Shown: one piece after another, positions 17,072 through 26,211 of the stretch | Layout: every line of letters begins with the position of its first letter | Numbering within the stretch: position 1 is the stretch's first letter | From: Glycomyces sp. NRRL B-16210 | GTDB lineage: Bacteria; Actinomycetota; Actinomycetes; Mycobacteriales; Micromonosporaceae | Length of the DNA: 64,000 bases | Direction of reading: 5' to 3' | Assembly (NCBI RefSeq): GCF_000719515.1 | Contig: NZ_JOGR01000007.1 | Coordinates: 124,001 to 188,000, forward strand | The notes under the pieces: generated by a model | What the model saw: only the letters and a program-made list of their open reading frames with translations | The model's database searches: none | What the model was told of the DNA's origin: nothing | Translations under genes and position numbers: made by a program

Positions 17072-17162
17072 GAGCACGCAAGGAGCTCAGCCTCGAAGTA
17101 TGAGAGCACGCAGCTGGCTCAGCCTTTCGGTGTGAACGCGCGCAAGCGGTTCAGCCTCTCGG
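17067..17162 (+). repeat. Three 32-bp tandem repeats at the rnj stop
   Basis: Units start at 17067, 17099 and 17131, each of the form GTRTGARMGCRCGC...YTCAGCCTYKCG; a partial fourth begins at 17163. The first unit contains the rnj stop codon and each unit repeats a TGA. The units are contiguous, so this is not a CRISPR. Confidence 0.75.
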
Positions 17163-17854
17163 CATGAGCACACCAGCGACGGCCAAGTGCCTAGCGAACG
17201 CGGCGGGGGGGCGCCCCGGGCGGGGGGGGCCCCGCCCCGCGTGGGCCACCCCCGACACCGGGTCCCCCACCCGCCGCAGCAGCAGGCCCCGGCGGGCTGG
17301 CCCGGCGCCGACCCGACCATCACCGTGAGCCCGGGTTGACGCGGTACGCAACCCTCTTGCCCGAACTCGTCATAGTTCGTGAAGTTCTCCGCGTACTGGC
17401 GCATCGCGACCACCGGGTAGTACGCGAACGTCGCCGTCAGCGCGGCCGCGCCTATGGCGCCGAGACGGGCCGGCCAGCGCACCCCCGGGTTCCGGTGGGC
17501 GCTGAGCGCGACCGCGGTGACCAGCGCCAACGAGAGCACCGCGGTGCTCGCGTCGAGTGTGGACACGTTGCCGAAGACCCCCGAGTACATGTAGAAGCTG
17601 AAGCCGCCGTCGAGGTCGTCGACATTGAAGCGGGGGAGCAGCGCCGAGACGCACAGCAGCGCCAGGCCGATCCCGGCGACGATCAGGCCGATCGGCGAGG
17701 GCGCGTCCGAAGGCCGCGGCGGCGGCTGGGGGATGAATCCGGTGGGCGGGCCCGGCTGCGACGGTTGCTGCGGCGGCTGTGGGGGCGGCGCCATGTGCGG
17801 CTGTCCCGGAGGCGCGGAGGGCTCAAAGGGAGGCATGGAGGTCACCAACGTCAT
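17087..17854 (-). CDS. Pro-rich membrane protein, C-terminus apparently rearranged
   Basis: The first ~170 residues look genuine: a Pro/Gln-rich cytoplasmic head (HMAPPPQPPQQPSQPG), then three membrane segments (LIVAGIGLALLCVSALL, VLSLALVTAVALSA, LGAIGAAALTATFAYY) and AMRQYAENFTNYDEFG. It resembles the next gene (17950-18600). That relative continues with a fourth helix and a Pro/Gln tail. Here the frame instead runs through a GC-rich hairpin, and a convincing Pro/Gln tail (HPPQQQAPAGWPGADPTI) is found on the opposite strand, ending at 17339. The coding end at 17087 is therefore probably not original. Confidence 0.5.
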   Translation of the reverse strand: MTLVTSMPPFEPSAPPGQPHMAPPPQPPQQPSQPGPPTGFIPQPPPRPSDAPSPIGLIVAGIGLALLCVSALLPRFNVDDLDGGFSFYMYSGVFGNVSTLDASTAVLSLALVTAVALSAHRNPGVRWPARLGAIGAAALTATFAYYPVVAMRQYAENFTNYDEFGQEGCVPRQPGLTVMVGSAPGQPAGACCCGGWGTRCRGWPTRGGAPPARGAPPPRSLGTWPSLVCSCREAEPLARVHTERLSQLRALILRG

Positions 17855-17949
17855 GCTACCGGCCGGCCACTCTCGACCGTGTCCCTCGATCGGCCGCGCG
17901 GCCGTCGCAAAGGGACCGCGAACGGAGGGGCCGCGGCCCCTCCGTTCGC

Positions 17950-18600
17950 CTACTGCTGCGGGTGGCCCGGCCAGCCGTTGCCGGGCTGCTGCTGCGGCGC
18001 CGGTTGCTGGTAGGGCTGCTGCTGGGTCGGGAACTGCTGCGCCGGGGCCTGCTGGGGCCCGGGCGCGGGCTGGGTCGGTGGGGACCAGCGCATCACGAAG
18101 ATGCTCACGGCGAGCAGTGCGGCGGCGAGGATGTAGAGCCAGATGCCGCCGCCGGCGCTGGCCTTGATCTTGTAGTCGTCCCAGGCTTCGCGGCCGAAGG
18201 CGCTGTTGAGCTCGATGACGGGGTGGAGGGCGGCCGCGGCGGTGATCGCGGCGAGGCCGATGCCGCCGAGCTTCGCGGCCCATTGGAGGCCGGGCTTGAC
18301 GCCGGCGGCGGCCCAGCCGACGAGGACGACGAGGATCAGCGCGGGGGCGAGGCCGGGGAGGCCCGCGCCGGCGGTGTCGACGCCGTAGCCGCCGATGCGG
18401 CCGGCGTCGCTGCCGCCCAGGGAGATCTGGGGGATGAGGGACCCGACGGCGAGCAGGAGCAGGCCGGCGCCCGCGAGGGCGAGGCCGAGGGGCTTCGGGC
18501 GGTCCGGGCCGCCCGGGAGGAGCCGGCTGTATGCGGGCGGCGCCTGCTGGGGCTGGTAGTAGGGCTGCTGCGCTGCGTTGTCGCTCAAGGGAGGGACCAC
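17950..18600 (-). CDS. Four-helix membrane protein with Pro/Gln-rich ends
   Basis: 216 aa from a GTG at 18600; a TTG at 18588 would give the more usual MSDNAAQQPYYQPQQ start. There is a Gln/Tyr/Pro-rich head, four hydrophobic segments (LGLALAGAGLLLLAVGSLI, LAPALILVVLVGWAAAG, LGGIGLAAITAAAALHP, IWLYILAAALLAVSIFV) and a Q/P-rich tail (QQFPTQQQPYQQPAPQQQPG). This layout is common in actinomycete proteins annotated only as hypothetical. A stronger paralogue relationship exists with the gene just downstream. Function unknown. Confidence 0.65.
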   Translation of the reverse strand: MVPPLSDNAAQQPYYQPQQAPPAYSRLLPGGPDRPKPLGLALAGAGLLLLAVGSLIPQISLGGSDAGRIGGYGVDTAGAGLPGLAPALILVVLVGWAAAGVKPGLQWAAKLGGIGLAAITAAAALHPVIELNSAFGREAWDDYKIKASAGGGIWLYILAAALLAVSIFVMRWSPPTQPAPGPQQAPAQQFPTQQQPYQQPAPQQQPGNGWPGHPQQ

Positions 18601-18808
18601 ACCTTTGCTGTGAGGAGTCGTGCGGGACGGTCGTGTCGGGCCCTACATCGTAAGGGACCGGCACCATTCGTGAGAAATGCTCCGATTTGGAATCGCGTTC
18701 CGTGGCGGCGCGGAAACGGGATGTCACACCCCCGCGCTATCGTCGAGCCAGGGGTCCCTTAGGCCGGATTTATCGGCATAAATAGGGATTGGGCTAGTTA
18801 TGCACCGA

Positions 18809-19519
18809 TCAGGTTCTCGCTCTGATCGGGAGCGGGTTCGGGGGTTCGATGCGCAGTTCGTTGATCACCATGTCCGCCGGGGTGCTCATCACGTCCACGA
18901 TGGTCTTCGCGATCGACGCCGCGCTGGTCGCCCGCGCCGCGTCGTAGTCCGAACCGTACTGCTCGCGCACACTGCGCTGCATGTCGGTGTCGAAATGCGA
19001 GGGGTACACGCTCGTCACCCGAACCCCGTTCGCCTGCTCTTCGGCGCGCAGCGAGTCCGCCAGCGCCTTCACCGCGTGCTTGCTCGCCGCGTAGGAGCTC
19101 CACTTCGCCCCCGCGGTGATCCCCGCGCCGGAGTTCACGAACAGCACGTGCCCGCCCGCGGCCCGCAGAGCCGGGAGCAGCAGCCGGGTCAGCTCGGCCG
19201 GGGCGGTCACGTTGATCGCGAGGGTCCGCTGCCACCACTCGAGCGTCTGTTCGGCCACCGGTGCGATGTGCGCGATCCCGGCGTTGTGGACCAACGCGTC
19301 CAGCCGTTCGATGCCGGCCACGGCTTCGGTGAGGCCTTCGGGCTCGGACAGGTCGGCGATGATCGCCCGCCCGTACGGTACGCCGTCGAGGGCGGCGGCG
19401 CTGCGGGCGTGGGCGATGACGGTGTGGCCCCGGGCGTCGAGCTCGTGGGCCAGGGTGCGCCCGAGTCCGCGTCCAGCGCCGGTCACCAGGACCGTTTTCG
19501 ACGTGCCTGCTTCAACCAT
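18809..19519 (-). CDS. Short-chain dehydrogenase/reductase
   Basis: 236 aa with the classical SDR motifs: TGAGRGLGR (NAD(P) binding, residues 13-21), NAG in LVHNAGIAH, catalytic Ser in VNSGAGI and YAASK. Substrate unknown. M. tuberculosis has an SDR gene (Rv2750) at the same position between rnj and ftsK. The start is set by TAATGT at 19531-19526, ending 6 nt before the ATG, with no ribosome site: a leaderless mRNA is likely. Confidence 0.88.
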   Translation of the reverse strand: MVEAGTSKTVLVTGAGRGLGRTLAHELDARGHTVIAHARSAAALDGVPYGRAIIADLSEPEGLTEAVAGIERLDALVHNAGIAHIAPVAEQTLEWWQRTLAINVTAPAELTRLLLPALRAAGGHVLFVNSGAGITAGAKWSSYAASKHAVKALADSLRAEEQANGVRVTSVYPSHFDTDMQRSVREQYGSDYDAARATSAASIAKTIVDVMSTPADMVINELRIEPPNPLPIRART

Positions 19520-19593
19520 GCCGCCACATTAGCCGCTCTGGTGAGTGCCTTCGCGGCTCCGCCGGGGTGCGTGCGGGCGGTAACGTATGCACC

Positions 19594-22146
19594 ATGATGG
19601 CCAAGACGAGCGGCAGGTCGGGCGGCACCGCCCGCAAGGGCGGCCCCGCTCGCAAGCAGTCCGCGCCCGCGGCGCGGCGCAAGCCGTCGGCCGCGAAGCG
19701 GCCGGCGAAGTCCGGAGCGCGCAAGACCGCGAAGCGGGCGGTCAAGAAGAGCGCGAAGCAGACCGCCGCGAAGCGCCGCCGCTCCGACGCCATTCCCGGG
19801 CCCCTCGAGGCGCTCGGGATGGGCCTGCGCGGCCTGTGGGTCGGCACGGCCCGCACGACCGGTTGGATGGCCCGTTCGGTCGGCAAGGAGGCGGCCACGG
19901 CCCGCGAGATCGATCCGGCGCACCGCCGCGACGGGCTCGGGCTGCTCATCGTGGCCGTGGCGATCGTCCTCGCCTGCGCCGTCTGGTTCGACGTGGCGGG
20001 GCCGGTGGGGGAGCGGTTGGCGTTCATCCTCGACTGGATGCTGGGCCTGGCGACGCGCGCGCTGCCGGTGCTGCTGGTCCTGTGGGGACTGCGGGTGATG
20101 CGCCAGCGGCCGCCGGAGGACGCCCGCGGGCGGGCCCTGGTCGGCTGGGGTGCGATCTGGCTGTCCAGTCTCGGCCTGCTGCACCTGATCTCGGGTCTGC
20201 CCGCCGACATGGGGGAGCGGATGGTCGCGGGAGGTCAGGTCGGCTGGCTCGTCGGCGGCGGGCTCGCGATGGGCGTGTCGCCCTATGTGGCGTTCCCGCT
20301 GCTGGTCCTGCTGCTGTTCTTCGGGGTCCTGGTGGCGACGGCGACGCCGGTCGCGGAGATCCCCGCCAGGCTCGGCCGCCTGTGGGACCTCGCCACCGGC
20401 AAGGTCGACACCTATGAGGACGACGAGTCCGAGCCCGCGCCGCGGATGACGCGGGCCGAGAGCCGCGAGGCCAAGCGGCTCAAGGAGGAGGAGGCCCGCC
20501 GGGTCCACCGGCCGACGACGGTCCTGCCGCGGCTGGCGCCCGAGGAGGTCCCCGAGCTCAACTCGGAGCACGTGTCGGCGCGCGATTCGGCGCCGATCCC
20601 CGAGCCCGAGCCGGTGCGGGTGCCGCCGAAGCATTCGCCGCCGCCCAAGCGCATCGAGCAGCCGACGCTCTCGGACGGCTCGGCCGCGCAGGGCGACTAC
20701 CAGCGCCCCTCGCTCAAGGTCCTGGGCACCGGTCCGGCCGCGAAGGCCCGCTCGAAGGCGAACGACACGGTCATCGCCGCGCTCCAGGAGGTCTTCGCGC
20801 AGTTCCAGGTGGACGCGGCCGTCACCGGTTTCACGCGCGGCCCCACCGTGACCCGCTACGAGGTCGAGCTCGGCCCGGCCGTGAAGGTCGAGCGGATCAT
20901 CCAGCTGTCGAAGAACATCGCCTACGCCGTCAAGAGCTCCGACATCCGGATCATCAACCCGATCCCGGGCAAGAGCGCGGTGGGCGTCGAGATCCCCAAC
21001 ACCGACCGCGAGGACGTCGCGCTCGGCGACGTGCTGCGCTCCAATCTGGCCGCCGCCGACGACCATCCGCTGCTGGTGGGGCTCGGCAAGGACATCGAGG
21101 GCGGTTACGTCCTGACCAACCTCGCCAAGACCCCGCACCTCCTGGTGGCCGGCGCGACCGGCTCTGGCAAATCGAGCTGTATCAATGCGTTGCTGGCGTC
21201 GCTGCTGATCAGGGCCACGCCGGAGCAGGTGCGGTTGCTGCTCATCGACCCCAAGCGGGTCGAGTTGACGAACTACGAGGGCATCCCGCACCTGGTGCAC
21301 CCCATCGTGACCAACCCGAAGAAGGCCTCGGACGCCTTGCAGTGGGTGGTCAAGGAGATGGACATGCGCTATGAGGACCTCGCCAAGGCCGGGGTGCGGC
21401 ACATCGAGGACTTCAACCGCAAGGTCCGCTCGGGCGAGCTCAAGGCCGACCCGGGCTCGGAGCGGGAGCTGCGCCCGCACCCGTACCTGCTGGTGATCGT
21501 CGACGAGCTCGCCGACCTCATGATGGTCGCCGCTCGCGACGTCGAGGACTCGATCGTGCGGATCACGCAGCTCGCCCGCGCCGCGGGCATCCACCTGGTG
21601 CTGGCGACGCAGCGGCCCTCGGTGGACGTCGTGACGGGCCTGATCAAGGCGAACGTGCCCTCGCGGCTGGCGTTCTCGACCTCGTCGCTGGCCGACTCGC
21701 GGGTCATCCTCGACCAGCCCGGCGCCGAGAAGCTCGTGGGCCGCGGCGACGGCCTGTTCCTGCCGATGGGCGCCTCGAAGCCCGAGCGCATCCAGGGCGC
21801 CTGGGTCTCCGACGAGGAGATCGACGCGGTCGTGGAGCACGTGAAGGGCCAGATGGAGCCGCAGTACATCGACGAGGTGACCGCGACGCCCGGTTCGACC
21901 AGGGAGATCGACCCGGACATCGGCGACGACCTCGAACTGCTCATCCAGGCGATCGAGCAGGTCGTCACCACCCAGTTCGGTTCGACCTCGATGCTCCAGC
22001 GCAAGCTCCGCGTCGGCTTCGCCAAGGCCGGGCGGCTCATGGACCTCATGGAGACCCGCGGGGTCGTCGGCCCCTCCGAGGGCACCAAGGCCCGGGACGT
22101 GCTCGTCAAACCCGAGGACCTCGACGGCGTCATCGCCTCACTGTAA
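19594..22146 (+). CDS. ftsK: DNA translocase FtsK/SpoIIIE
   Basis: 850 aa. The N-terminus is very basic (Lys/Arg/Ala-rich ~70 residues), followed by four membrane segments, a charged linker, the alpha/beta motor and the gamma domain. Walker A GATGSGKSSCIN lies near residue 519 and Walker B VIVDELADLMM near 635. The last ~65 residues (TTQFGSTSMLQRKLRVGFAK) form the winged-helix gamma domain that reads KOPS-like sites. It pumps chromosomal DNA through the septum at division. A -10 box TAACGT at 19581-19586 ends 7 nt before the ATG, suggesting leaderless initiation. Confidence 0.97.
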   Translation: MMAKTSGRSGGTARKGGPARKQSAPAARRKPSAAKRPAKSGARKTAKRAVKKSAKQTAAKRRRSDAIPGPLEALGMGLRGLWVGTARTTGWMARSVGKEAATAREIDPAHRRDGLGLLIVAVAIVLACAVWFDVAGPVGERLAFILDWMLGLATRALPVLLVLWGLRVMRQRPPEDARGRALVGWGAIWLSSLGLLHLISGLPADMGERMVAGGQVGWLVGGGLAMGVSPYVAFPLLVLLLFFGVLVATATPVAEIPARLGRLWDLATGKVDTYEDDESEPAPRMTRAESREAKRLKEEEARRVHRPTTVLPRLAPEEVPELNSEHVSARDSAPIPEPEPVRVPPKHSPPPKRIEQPTLSDGSAAQGDYQRPSLKVLGTGPAAKARSKANDTVIAALQEVFAQFQVDAAVTGFTRGPTVTRYEVELGPAVKVERIIQLSKNIAYAVKSSDIRIINPIPGKSAVGVEIPNTDREDVALGDVLRSNLAAADDHPLLVGLGKDIEGGYVLTNLAKTPHLLVAGATGSGKSSCINALLASLLIRATPEQVRLLLIDPKRVELTNYEGIPHLVHPIVTNPKKASDALQWVVKEMDMRYEDLAKAGVRHIEDFNRKVRSGELKADPGSERELRPHPYLLVIVDELADLMMVAARDVEDSIVRITQLARAAGIHLVLATQRPSVDVVTGLIKANVPSRLAFSTSSLADSRVILDQPGAEKLVGRGDGLFLPMGASKPERIQGAWVSDEEIDAVVEHVKGQMEPQYIDEVTATPGSTREIDPDIGDDLELLIQAIEQVVTTQFGSTSMLQRKLRVGFAKAGRLMDLMETRGVVGPSEGTKARDVLVKPEDLDGVIASL

Positions 22147-22157
22147 GGCTGAGACGG

Positions 22158-22195
22158 CACTGGGGCCGGGCCGCTGATGCGGCCCGGCCCCAGTG
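22158..22195. terminator. Bidirectional terminator after ftsK
   Basis: A perfect 17-bp stem (22158-22174 with 22179-22195) with a TGAT loop lies between the convergent ftsK and lipoprotein genes. Confidence 0.85.
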
Positions 22196-22201
22196 GTGCG
22201 C

Positions 22202-23287
22202 CTATTCGAAGCTGACGCTGATGTCGTGGGCCTTGTCGCCGGTGATCGGCAGCGTCACGCCCTCTTCGGCCCATTCGACCGGCCCCTTGGGGTGGAACTT
22301 CAGGTCGAAGGCGAGCGCGTCGGCCGGGATGTCGTACTCGAGGTAGAACGTCCGCCAGATGCCGTCGCCCCACTCCTCGTCGACGTTGGTCACCGCGGTC
22401 GGCGTGAGGTCGCCGTCGGGCCCGGAGACCTTCAGCGCCTCGTCGGCCTCGATGCTCCACTCCAGGCCCTGGCCCGAGTGCAGCCAGCCGAAGGACACGC
22501 CGAGGACGGCCCGGTCCGGTTCGGACACCCAGCCCTTGCCGGGCTGGTAGACCTCGCGGGTGACGGTGAACGTGGTCGAGTACTTCCAGTCGTCGAACCA
22601 GTACTCGTAGCTGCCGCTGGTGGTGTAGCCGTCGACCGAGTTCTCCACCGCGTCGGTGGTCACCGTGTCGGTCGAGGCGTTGTACAGCGCCTCGACGAGG
22701 CCCTCGCGGGTGCGTTCGCGCAGGTCCATCGACTGGGTCCGCTCGGAGTCGACCACTTCGAGGGTGATCGGCGCGCCCTTCTCGGCCACGGTCAGGTAGG
22801 CCGCGCCGGGCACGGGGATCGAGCCGTCGAAGTCCCACTGCTCGTCGCCGATCGCGAAGGTCGCCGAGAGCTCGGTGAGGTCGTCGATCTTGTACGGCGC
22901 CTCGACGCCGGGGTCGATCGCGAACTGGACGAGGGTGAACTCGTAGCCCGGCTCGGGCGAGTACAGCTCCACGTCCTCGCCGAGGAGGTAGTCGAGCTGG
23001 TAGCCCTCGGGCACCTCGTCGAAGGAGACCACGCACTCGACGCGCAGCGCGAAGTGCGGGCCGATGAGCAGGCCCTCGTCGTCGGCGAGGCGGGACTCGC
23101 CTTCGGCCGGGCAGACCGAGACGGGGATCTCCTCGCTCGCGACGGTGTACCCGGCGCGGGTGTGGAGCGTGCCGACGGGGGCTTCGCCGCAGGCGGCGAC
23201 GGACAGCGCGGCGGCGCCGACGAGCAGGGCGCAGGCGCTGCGTCGGGCGGCGCGGGGGCTGGCGGGGGCGATGTCTTTGGGGGACAT
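22202..23287 (-). CDS. Lipoprotein of unknown function
   Basis: 361 aa. Basic N-terminus, hydrophobic core and lipobox LSVAACG place the lipidated Cys near residue 33. The body has two similar halves, each with beta-rich stretches that mention 'EWDFDGSIPVPG' and 'GDGIWRTFYLEYDIPADALAF'-like strands; both halves discuss a domain of ~120 residues suggestive of duplicated immunoglobulin-like folds. No catalytic motif is evident. TAGGCT at 23299-23294 ends 6 nt before the ATG, another leaderless start. The gene separates ftsK from rimO and is transcribed against both. Confidence 0.7.
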   Translation of the reverse strand: MSPKDIAPASPRAARRSACALLVGAAALSVAACGEAPVGTLHTRAGYTVASEEIPVSVCPAEGESRLADDEGLLIGPHFALRVECVVSFDEVPEGYQLDYLLGEDVELYSPEPGYEFTLVQFAIDPGVEAPYKIDDLTELSATFAIGDEQWDFDGSIPVPGAAYLTVAEKGAPITLEVVDSERTQSMDLRERTREGLVEALYNASTDTVTTDAVENSVDGYTTSGSYEYWFDDWKYSTTFTVTREVYQPGKGWVSEPDRAVLGVSFGWLHSGQGLEWSIEADEALKVSGPDGDLTPTAVTNVDEEWGDGIWRTFYLEYDIPADALAFDLKFHPKGPVEWAEEGVTLPITGDKAHDISVSFE

Positions 23288-23511
23288 GGGGCAAGCCTAG
23301 GCCATGCCCGCAACGCCCCGTGAACCACTGTTGTCCCTGCGCAGGCGGGTCGTGAATGGGTCGAATCGTCCCAGTGCCATTCGGCGCATTCGGCGCAACC
23401 GGGCCGTCGGCGACCACTCGGGCGTTAGGTTCGCCACTGTACCGCCAGGGCGCACTGTGGCCCTGCCCGCCGCGCGGGCGCGGGCGGGGCGCCGGTAGGT
23501 ACGCTTTCCTG

Positions 23512-25005
23512 GTGTCTCCAGCTCATTCGACCCGATCCGAGGAAGCGACCGCCATCGACAGCGCCGAGAGCGGCGCAGGCAAGAGCGTCGCACTCCTGAC
23601 GCTCGGCTGCGCCCGCAACGAGACCGACTCCGAGGAGCTGGCCGCACGTCTGGCCGCCGGGGGTTGGCGGATCAGCGACGACGGCGAGAACGCCGACGTC
23701 GTCATGGTCAACACCTGCGGATTCATCGAGCAGGCCAAGACCGAGTCGATCGACGTCCTGTTGGACGCGTCCTCGACGGGCGCGAAGGTCGTCGCCACCG
23801 GCTGCATGGCCGAGCGCTACGGCAACGAGCTGGCCGAGAGCCTGCCCGAGGCCGACGCCGTCCTCGGCTTCGACCACTACCCGGACATGGCCGCCCGCCT
23901 CGACGACATCCTCGCCGGGCGCAAGCTCGAGTCCCATCGGCCGTCGGACCGCCGCAAGCTCCTGCCGCTGGCCCCGGCCGCGCGCCAGGCCGCCGCGACC
24001 GTGGTGCCCGGCCACTCGCGCACCGCCCAGGCCGACGGCGCCGCCGCCGGCGAAGGCGCCCCGCAGCACCTGGCGGTGCTGCGCAAGCGCCTCACCGAAG
24101 GCCCAGTCGCGAACCTGAAGCTCGCCTCCGGGTGCGACCGGCGCTGCACCTTCTGCGCCATCCCGTCCTTCCGCGGCTCCTTCGTCTCGCGCACCCCCGA
24201 GGAGATCCTCGCCGAGGCCGCCTGGCTCGCGTCCGAGGGCGTCAAGGAGCTCAACCTCGTCTCGGAGAACACCACCTCCTACGGCAAGGACCTCGCCGAC
24301 TCCCAGGCCCTGGAGCACCTGCTCGAAGGCATGGCCGCGATCGACGGCATCGAGTGGATCCGCCTGTCCTACCTCCAGCCCGCCGAGCTGCGCCCGAGCC
24401 TGATCGAGGCGATGCTGCGCACCGACAAGGTCGTGCCCTACTTCGACCTGTCCTTCCAGCACTCCTCGGCGAAGGTGCTGCGGCGGATGCGCCGCTTCGG
24501 CTCCACCGAGAACTTCCTGGCCCTGCTGGCCCAGATCCGCGAGCGCGCGCCCCTGGCCGGGGCGCGCACCAACGTCATCGTCGGCTTCCCCGGCGAGACC
24601 GAGGAGGACGTCGAGGAGCTCATGGGCTTCCTCGAGGAGGCCCGCCTCGACTCCACTGGCGTGTTCGCCTACTCCGACGAGGACGGCACCGAGGCGGTCG
24701 GCCTCGACGGGCACGTGGACGAGGACGCCGTCTCCGAGCGGCACACCCGCGTCTCGATGCTCGTCGACGAGCTGGTCAGCCAGCGGGCGGCCGAGCGGGT
24801 CGGCGAGACCATGACCGTCCTGGTCGAGTCCGTGGAAGATGACGGCGTCGACGGCCGCGGCGCCCACCAGGCCCCGGAGGTCGACGGCACGATCGCCCTC
24901 GTCGGCGAGGTCGAGGGCCTCCAGGCGGGGGACTTCGTGACCGCGAAGGTGGTCGACTCGCACGGTGTGGACCTCGTGGCGGAGATCGTCGAGGAGGCCT
25001 GGTGA
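23512..25005 (+). CDS. rimO: Ribosomal protein S12 methylthiotransferase RimO
   Basis: 497 aa from a GTG whose -10 box TACGCT (23500-23505) ends 6 nt upstream; this fixes the start and implies a leaderless mRNA. The N-terminal UPF0004 domain holds three Cys for one cluster (LGCARNETDSE, NTCGFIEQ, TGCMAERYG). The radical-SAM CX3CX2C is Cys208, Cys212 and Cys215 (GCDRRCTFC). A TRAM-like domain ends the protein. It methylthiolates Asp in ribosomal protein S12. The stop overlaps pgsA. Confidence 0.95.
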   Translation: MSPAHSTRSEEATAIDSAESGAGKSVALLTLGCARNETDSEELAARLAAGGWRISDDGENADVVMVNTCGFIEQAKTESIDVLLDASSTGAKVVATGCMAERYGNELAESLPEADAVLGFDHYPDMAARLDDILAGRKLESHRPSDRRKLLPLAPAARQAAATVVPGHSRTAQADGAAAGEGAPQHLAVLRKRLTEGPVANLKLASGCDRRCTFCAIPSFRGSFVSRTPEEILAEAAWLASEGVKELNLVSENTTSYGKDLADSQALEHLLEGMAAIDGIEWIRLSYLQPAELRPSLIEAMLRTDKVVPYFDLSFQHSSAKVLRRMRRFGSTENFLALLAQIRERAPLAGARTNVIVGFPGETEEDVEELMGFLEEARLDSTGVFAYSDEDGTEAVGLDGHVDEDAVSERHTRVSMLVDELVSQRAAERVGETMTVLVESVEDDGVDGRGAHQAPEVDGTIALVGEVEGLQAGDFVTAKVVDSHGVDLVAEIVEEAW

Positions 25006-25583
25006 ACCCCGAGGAGCGTCCGGTCTCCCCGTGGAACATCGCGAATGTGGTGACGGTCGCCAGGATCTTCCTGGTGCCGGTCTTCGCGGTCGTGGTGGTC
25101 CTGTCGGAGATGGAGCACTCGGGTCTGCGGATGCTCGCCTGCGCGATGTTCGTGTTCATCTCGGCGACCGACTTCGTCGACGGCTGGCTGGCGCGCTCGC
25201 GGGGCCTGGTGACCGATTTCGGCAAGCTCGCCGACCCGATCGCCGACAAGGCCCTCATCGGGACCGCCCTGGTGCTGCTGAGCTACTACGGCGACCTGTC
25301 GTGGTGGGTGACCGGCGTCATCCTGGTGCGGGAGCTGGGGATCACCGCGTGGCGGATGGCGGTGCTGCGCCGGACGGTGATCGCCGCCGACCGGGGCGGG
25401 AAGCTCAAGACGGTCCTCCAGATCACCGCCGCGGCCTGGTACTTGTGGCCGTGGCCCGCGCCTCTGGAGGCGGTGGGCCCGTGGCTGATGGGCGCCGCGG
25501 TCGTCCTCACGGTGCTGACGGGAATGGATTACCTCTGGAAAGCATTCAAATCAAGGGAGAGCGAGCCGAACCGGACGCGCTAG
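25002..25583 (+). CDS. pgsA: CDP-diacylglycerol-glycerol-3-phosphate 3-phosphatidyltransferase
   Basis: 193 aa, starting in a GTGA overlap with rimO. The CDP-alcohol phosphotransferase signature is complete: DFVDGWLARSRGLVTDFGKL followed by ADPIADK, with its four metal-binding Asp. Several hydrophobic segments place it in the membrane. It makes phosphatidylglycerol phosphate, the precursor of phosphatidylglycerol and cardiolipin. In many actinomycetes cinA follows; here it is absent and the clgR gene comes next. Confidence 0.93.
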   Translation: MNPEERPVSPWNIANVVTVARIFLVPVFAVVVVLSEMEHSGLRMLACAMFVFISATDFVDGWLARSRGLVTDFGKLADPIADKALIGTALVLLSYYGDLSWWVTGVILVRELGITAWRMAVLRRTVIAADRGGKLKTVLQITAAAWYLWPWPAPLEAVGPWLMGAAVVLTVLTGMDYLWKAFKSRESEPNRTR

Positions 25584-25704
25584 GCTTGCAGGACCCACTT
25601 AGGCTCGATGTGAAGTACGGCTCGCAGGCGTCGCCGTAGGCAGGTGCGTGAGAGCTCGCGGCATCGGTCGAGGCGGGAGCGAACGCGGCGTGGAGGAGAA
25701 CCCT

Positions 25705-26211
25705 ATGGTGTTGTTGCGGGAACTGCTGGGAGAGACCCTGCGGCGACGCCGCCGCGCGCAGAAGCGGACGCTGCGGGACGTCTCGAAGCAGGCGAACGTG
25801 AGTCTCGGATACCTCTCGGAGATCGAACGGGGCCATAAGGAGCCGTCGAGCGAGCTGCTCGCCTCGGTGTGCGGGGCGCTCCAGGTGCGCCTGTCCGAGG
25901 TGCTCGCCGAGGTCTCGCGCGAGGTCGCGACCCACGAGCGCGGCGAAGAGCACGCGCAGGGCCGCCACGTCGCGGTGCTGCCGCCGCTGCCTTCTGAGAT
26001 GCGGCCTTCGGAGATGCGCCCGCCTGAGAAGCCGGCGCGCGAGAAGGACGCCCCCGAGGAGTCGCAGCGGCGCCGCCGCCACGCGGCCTCGGCGATGCAG
26101 ATCTACGGCGCCGCCGGCGCGGCGAAGGCCGGGCCGACCTCGATCGCCCAGGTCCGTTCTCGCCACCGCCGTGGCGAGGTGACCGATTCGGTGGTCCGCG
26201 CCGCAGCCTGA
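25705..26211 (+). CDS. clgR: ClgR-type XRE transcriptional activator
   Basis: 168 aa. The ATG at 25705 has GGAGGAG 6 nt upstream. An N-terminal helix-turn-helix (TLRDVSKQANVSLGYLSEIERG) matches ClgR, activator of clp protease and psp genes in actinobacteria. The C-terminal part is charged and low in complexity. It is followed by pspA and pspM, exactly as clgR-pspA-Rv2743c in M. tuberculosis. Two TAGGCT boxes (25581-25586 and 25600-25605) lie upstream and could be alternative -10 elements. Confidence 0.92.
   Translation: MVLLRELLGETLRRRRRAQKRTLRDVSKQANVSLGYLSEIERGHKEPSSELLASVCGALQVRLSEVLAEVSREVATHERGEEHAQGRHVAVLPPLPSEMRPSEMRPPEKPAREKDAPEESQRRRRHAASAMQIYGAAGAAKAGPTSIAQVRSRHRRGEVTDSVVRAAA

Noticed and set aside
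17067..17162. CRISPR array
   Set aside because: Units are contiguous with no unique spacers, only three copies, and they overlap the rnj stop codon.
18720..18743. RecA-NDp/PafBC-type promoter (ATGTCACAC-N8-TATCGT)
   Set aside because: The N8 spacing fits the TTGTCRGTG-N8-TANNNT consensus, but three of nine positions differ at the end of the first half and no gene follows in that direction (it faces the 3' end of the SDR gene).
18768..18783. ATTTAT-CGGC-ATAAAT inverted repeat as an operator or IS end
   Set aside because: Only 6-bp AT arms, no paired copy elsewhere and no adjacent mobile gene; more likely part of a 3' region.
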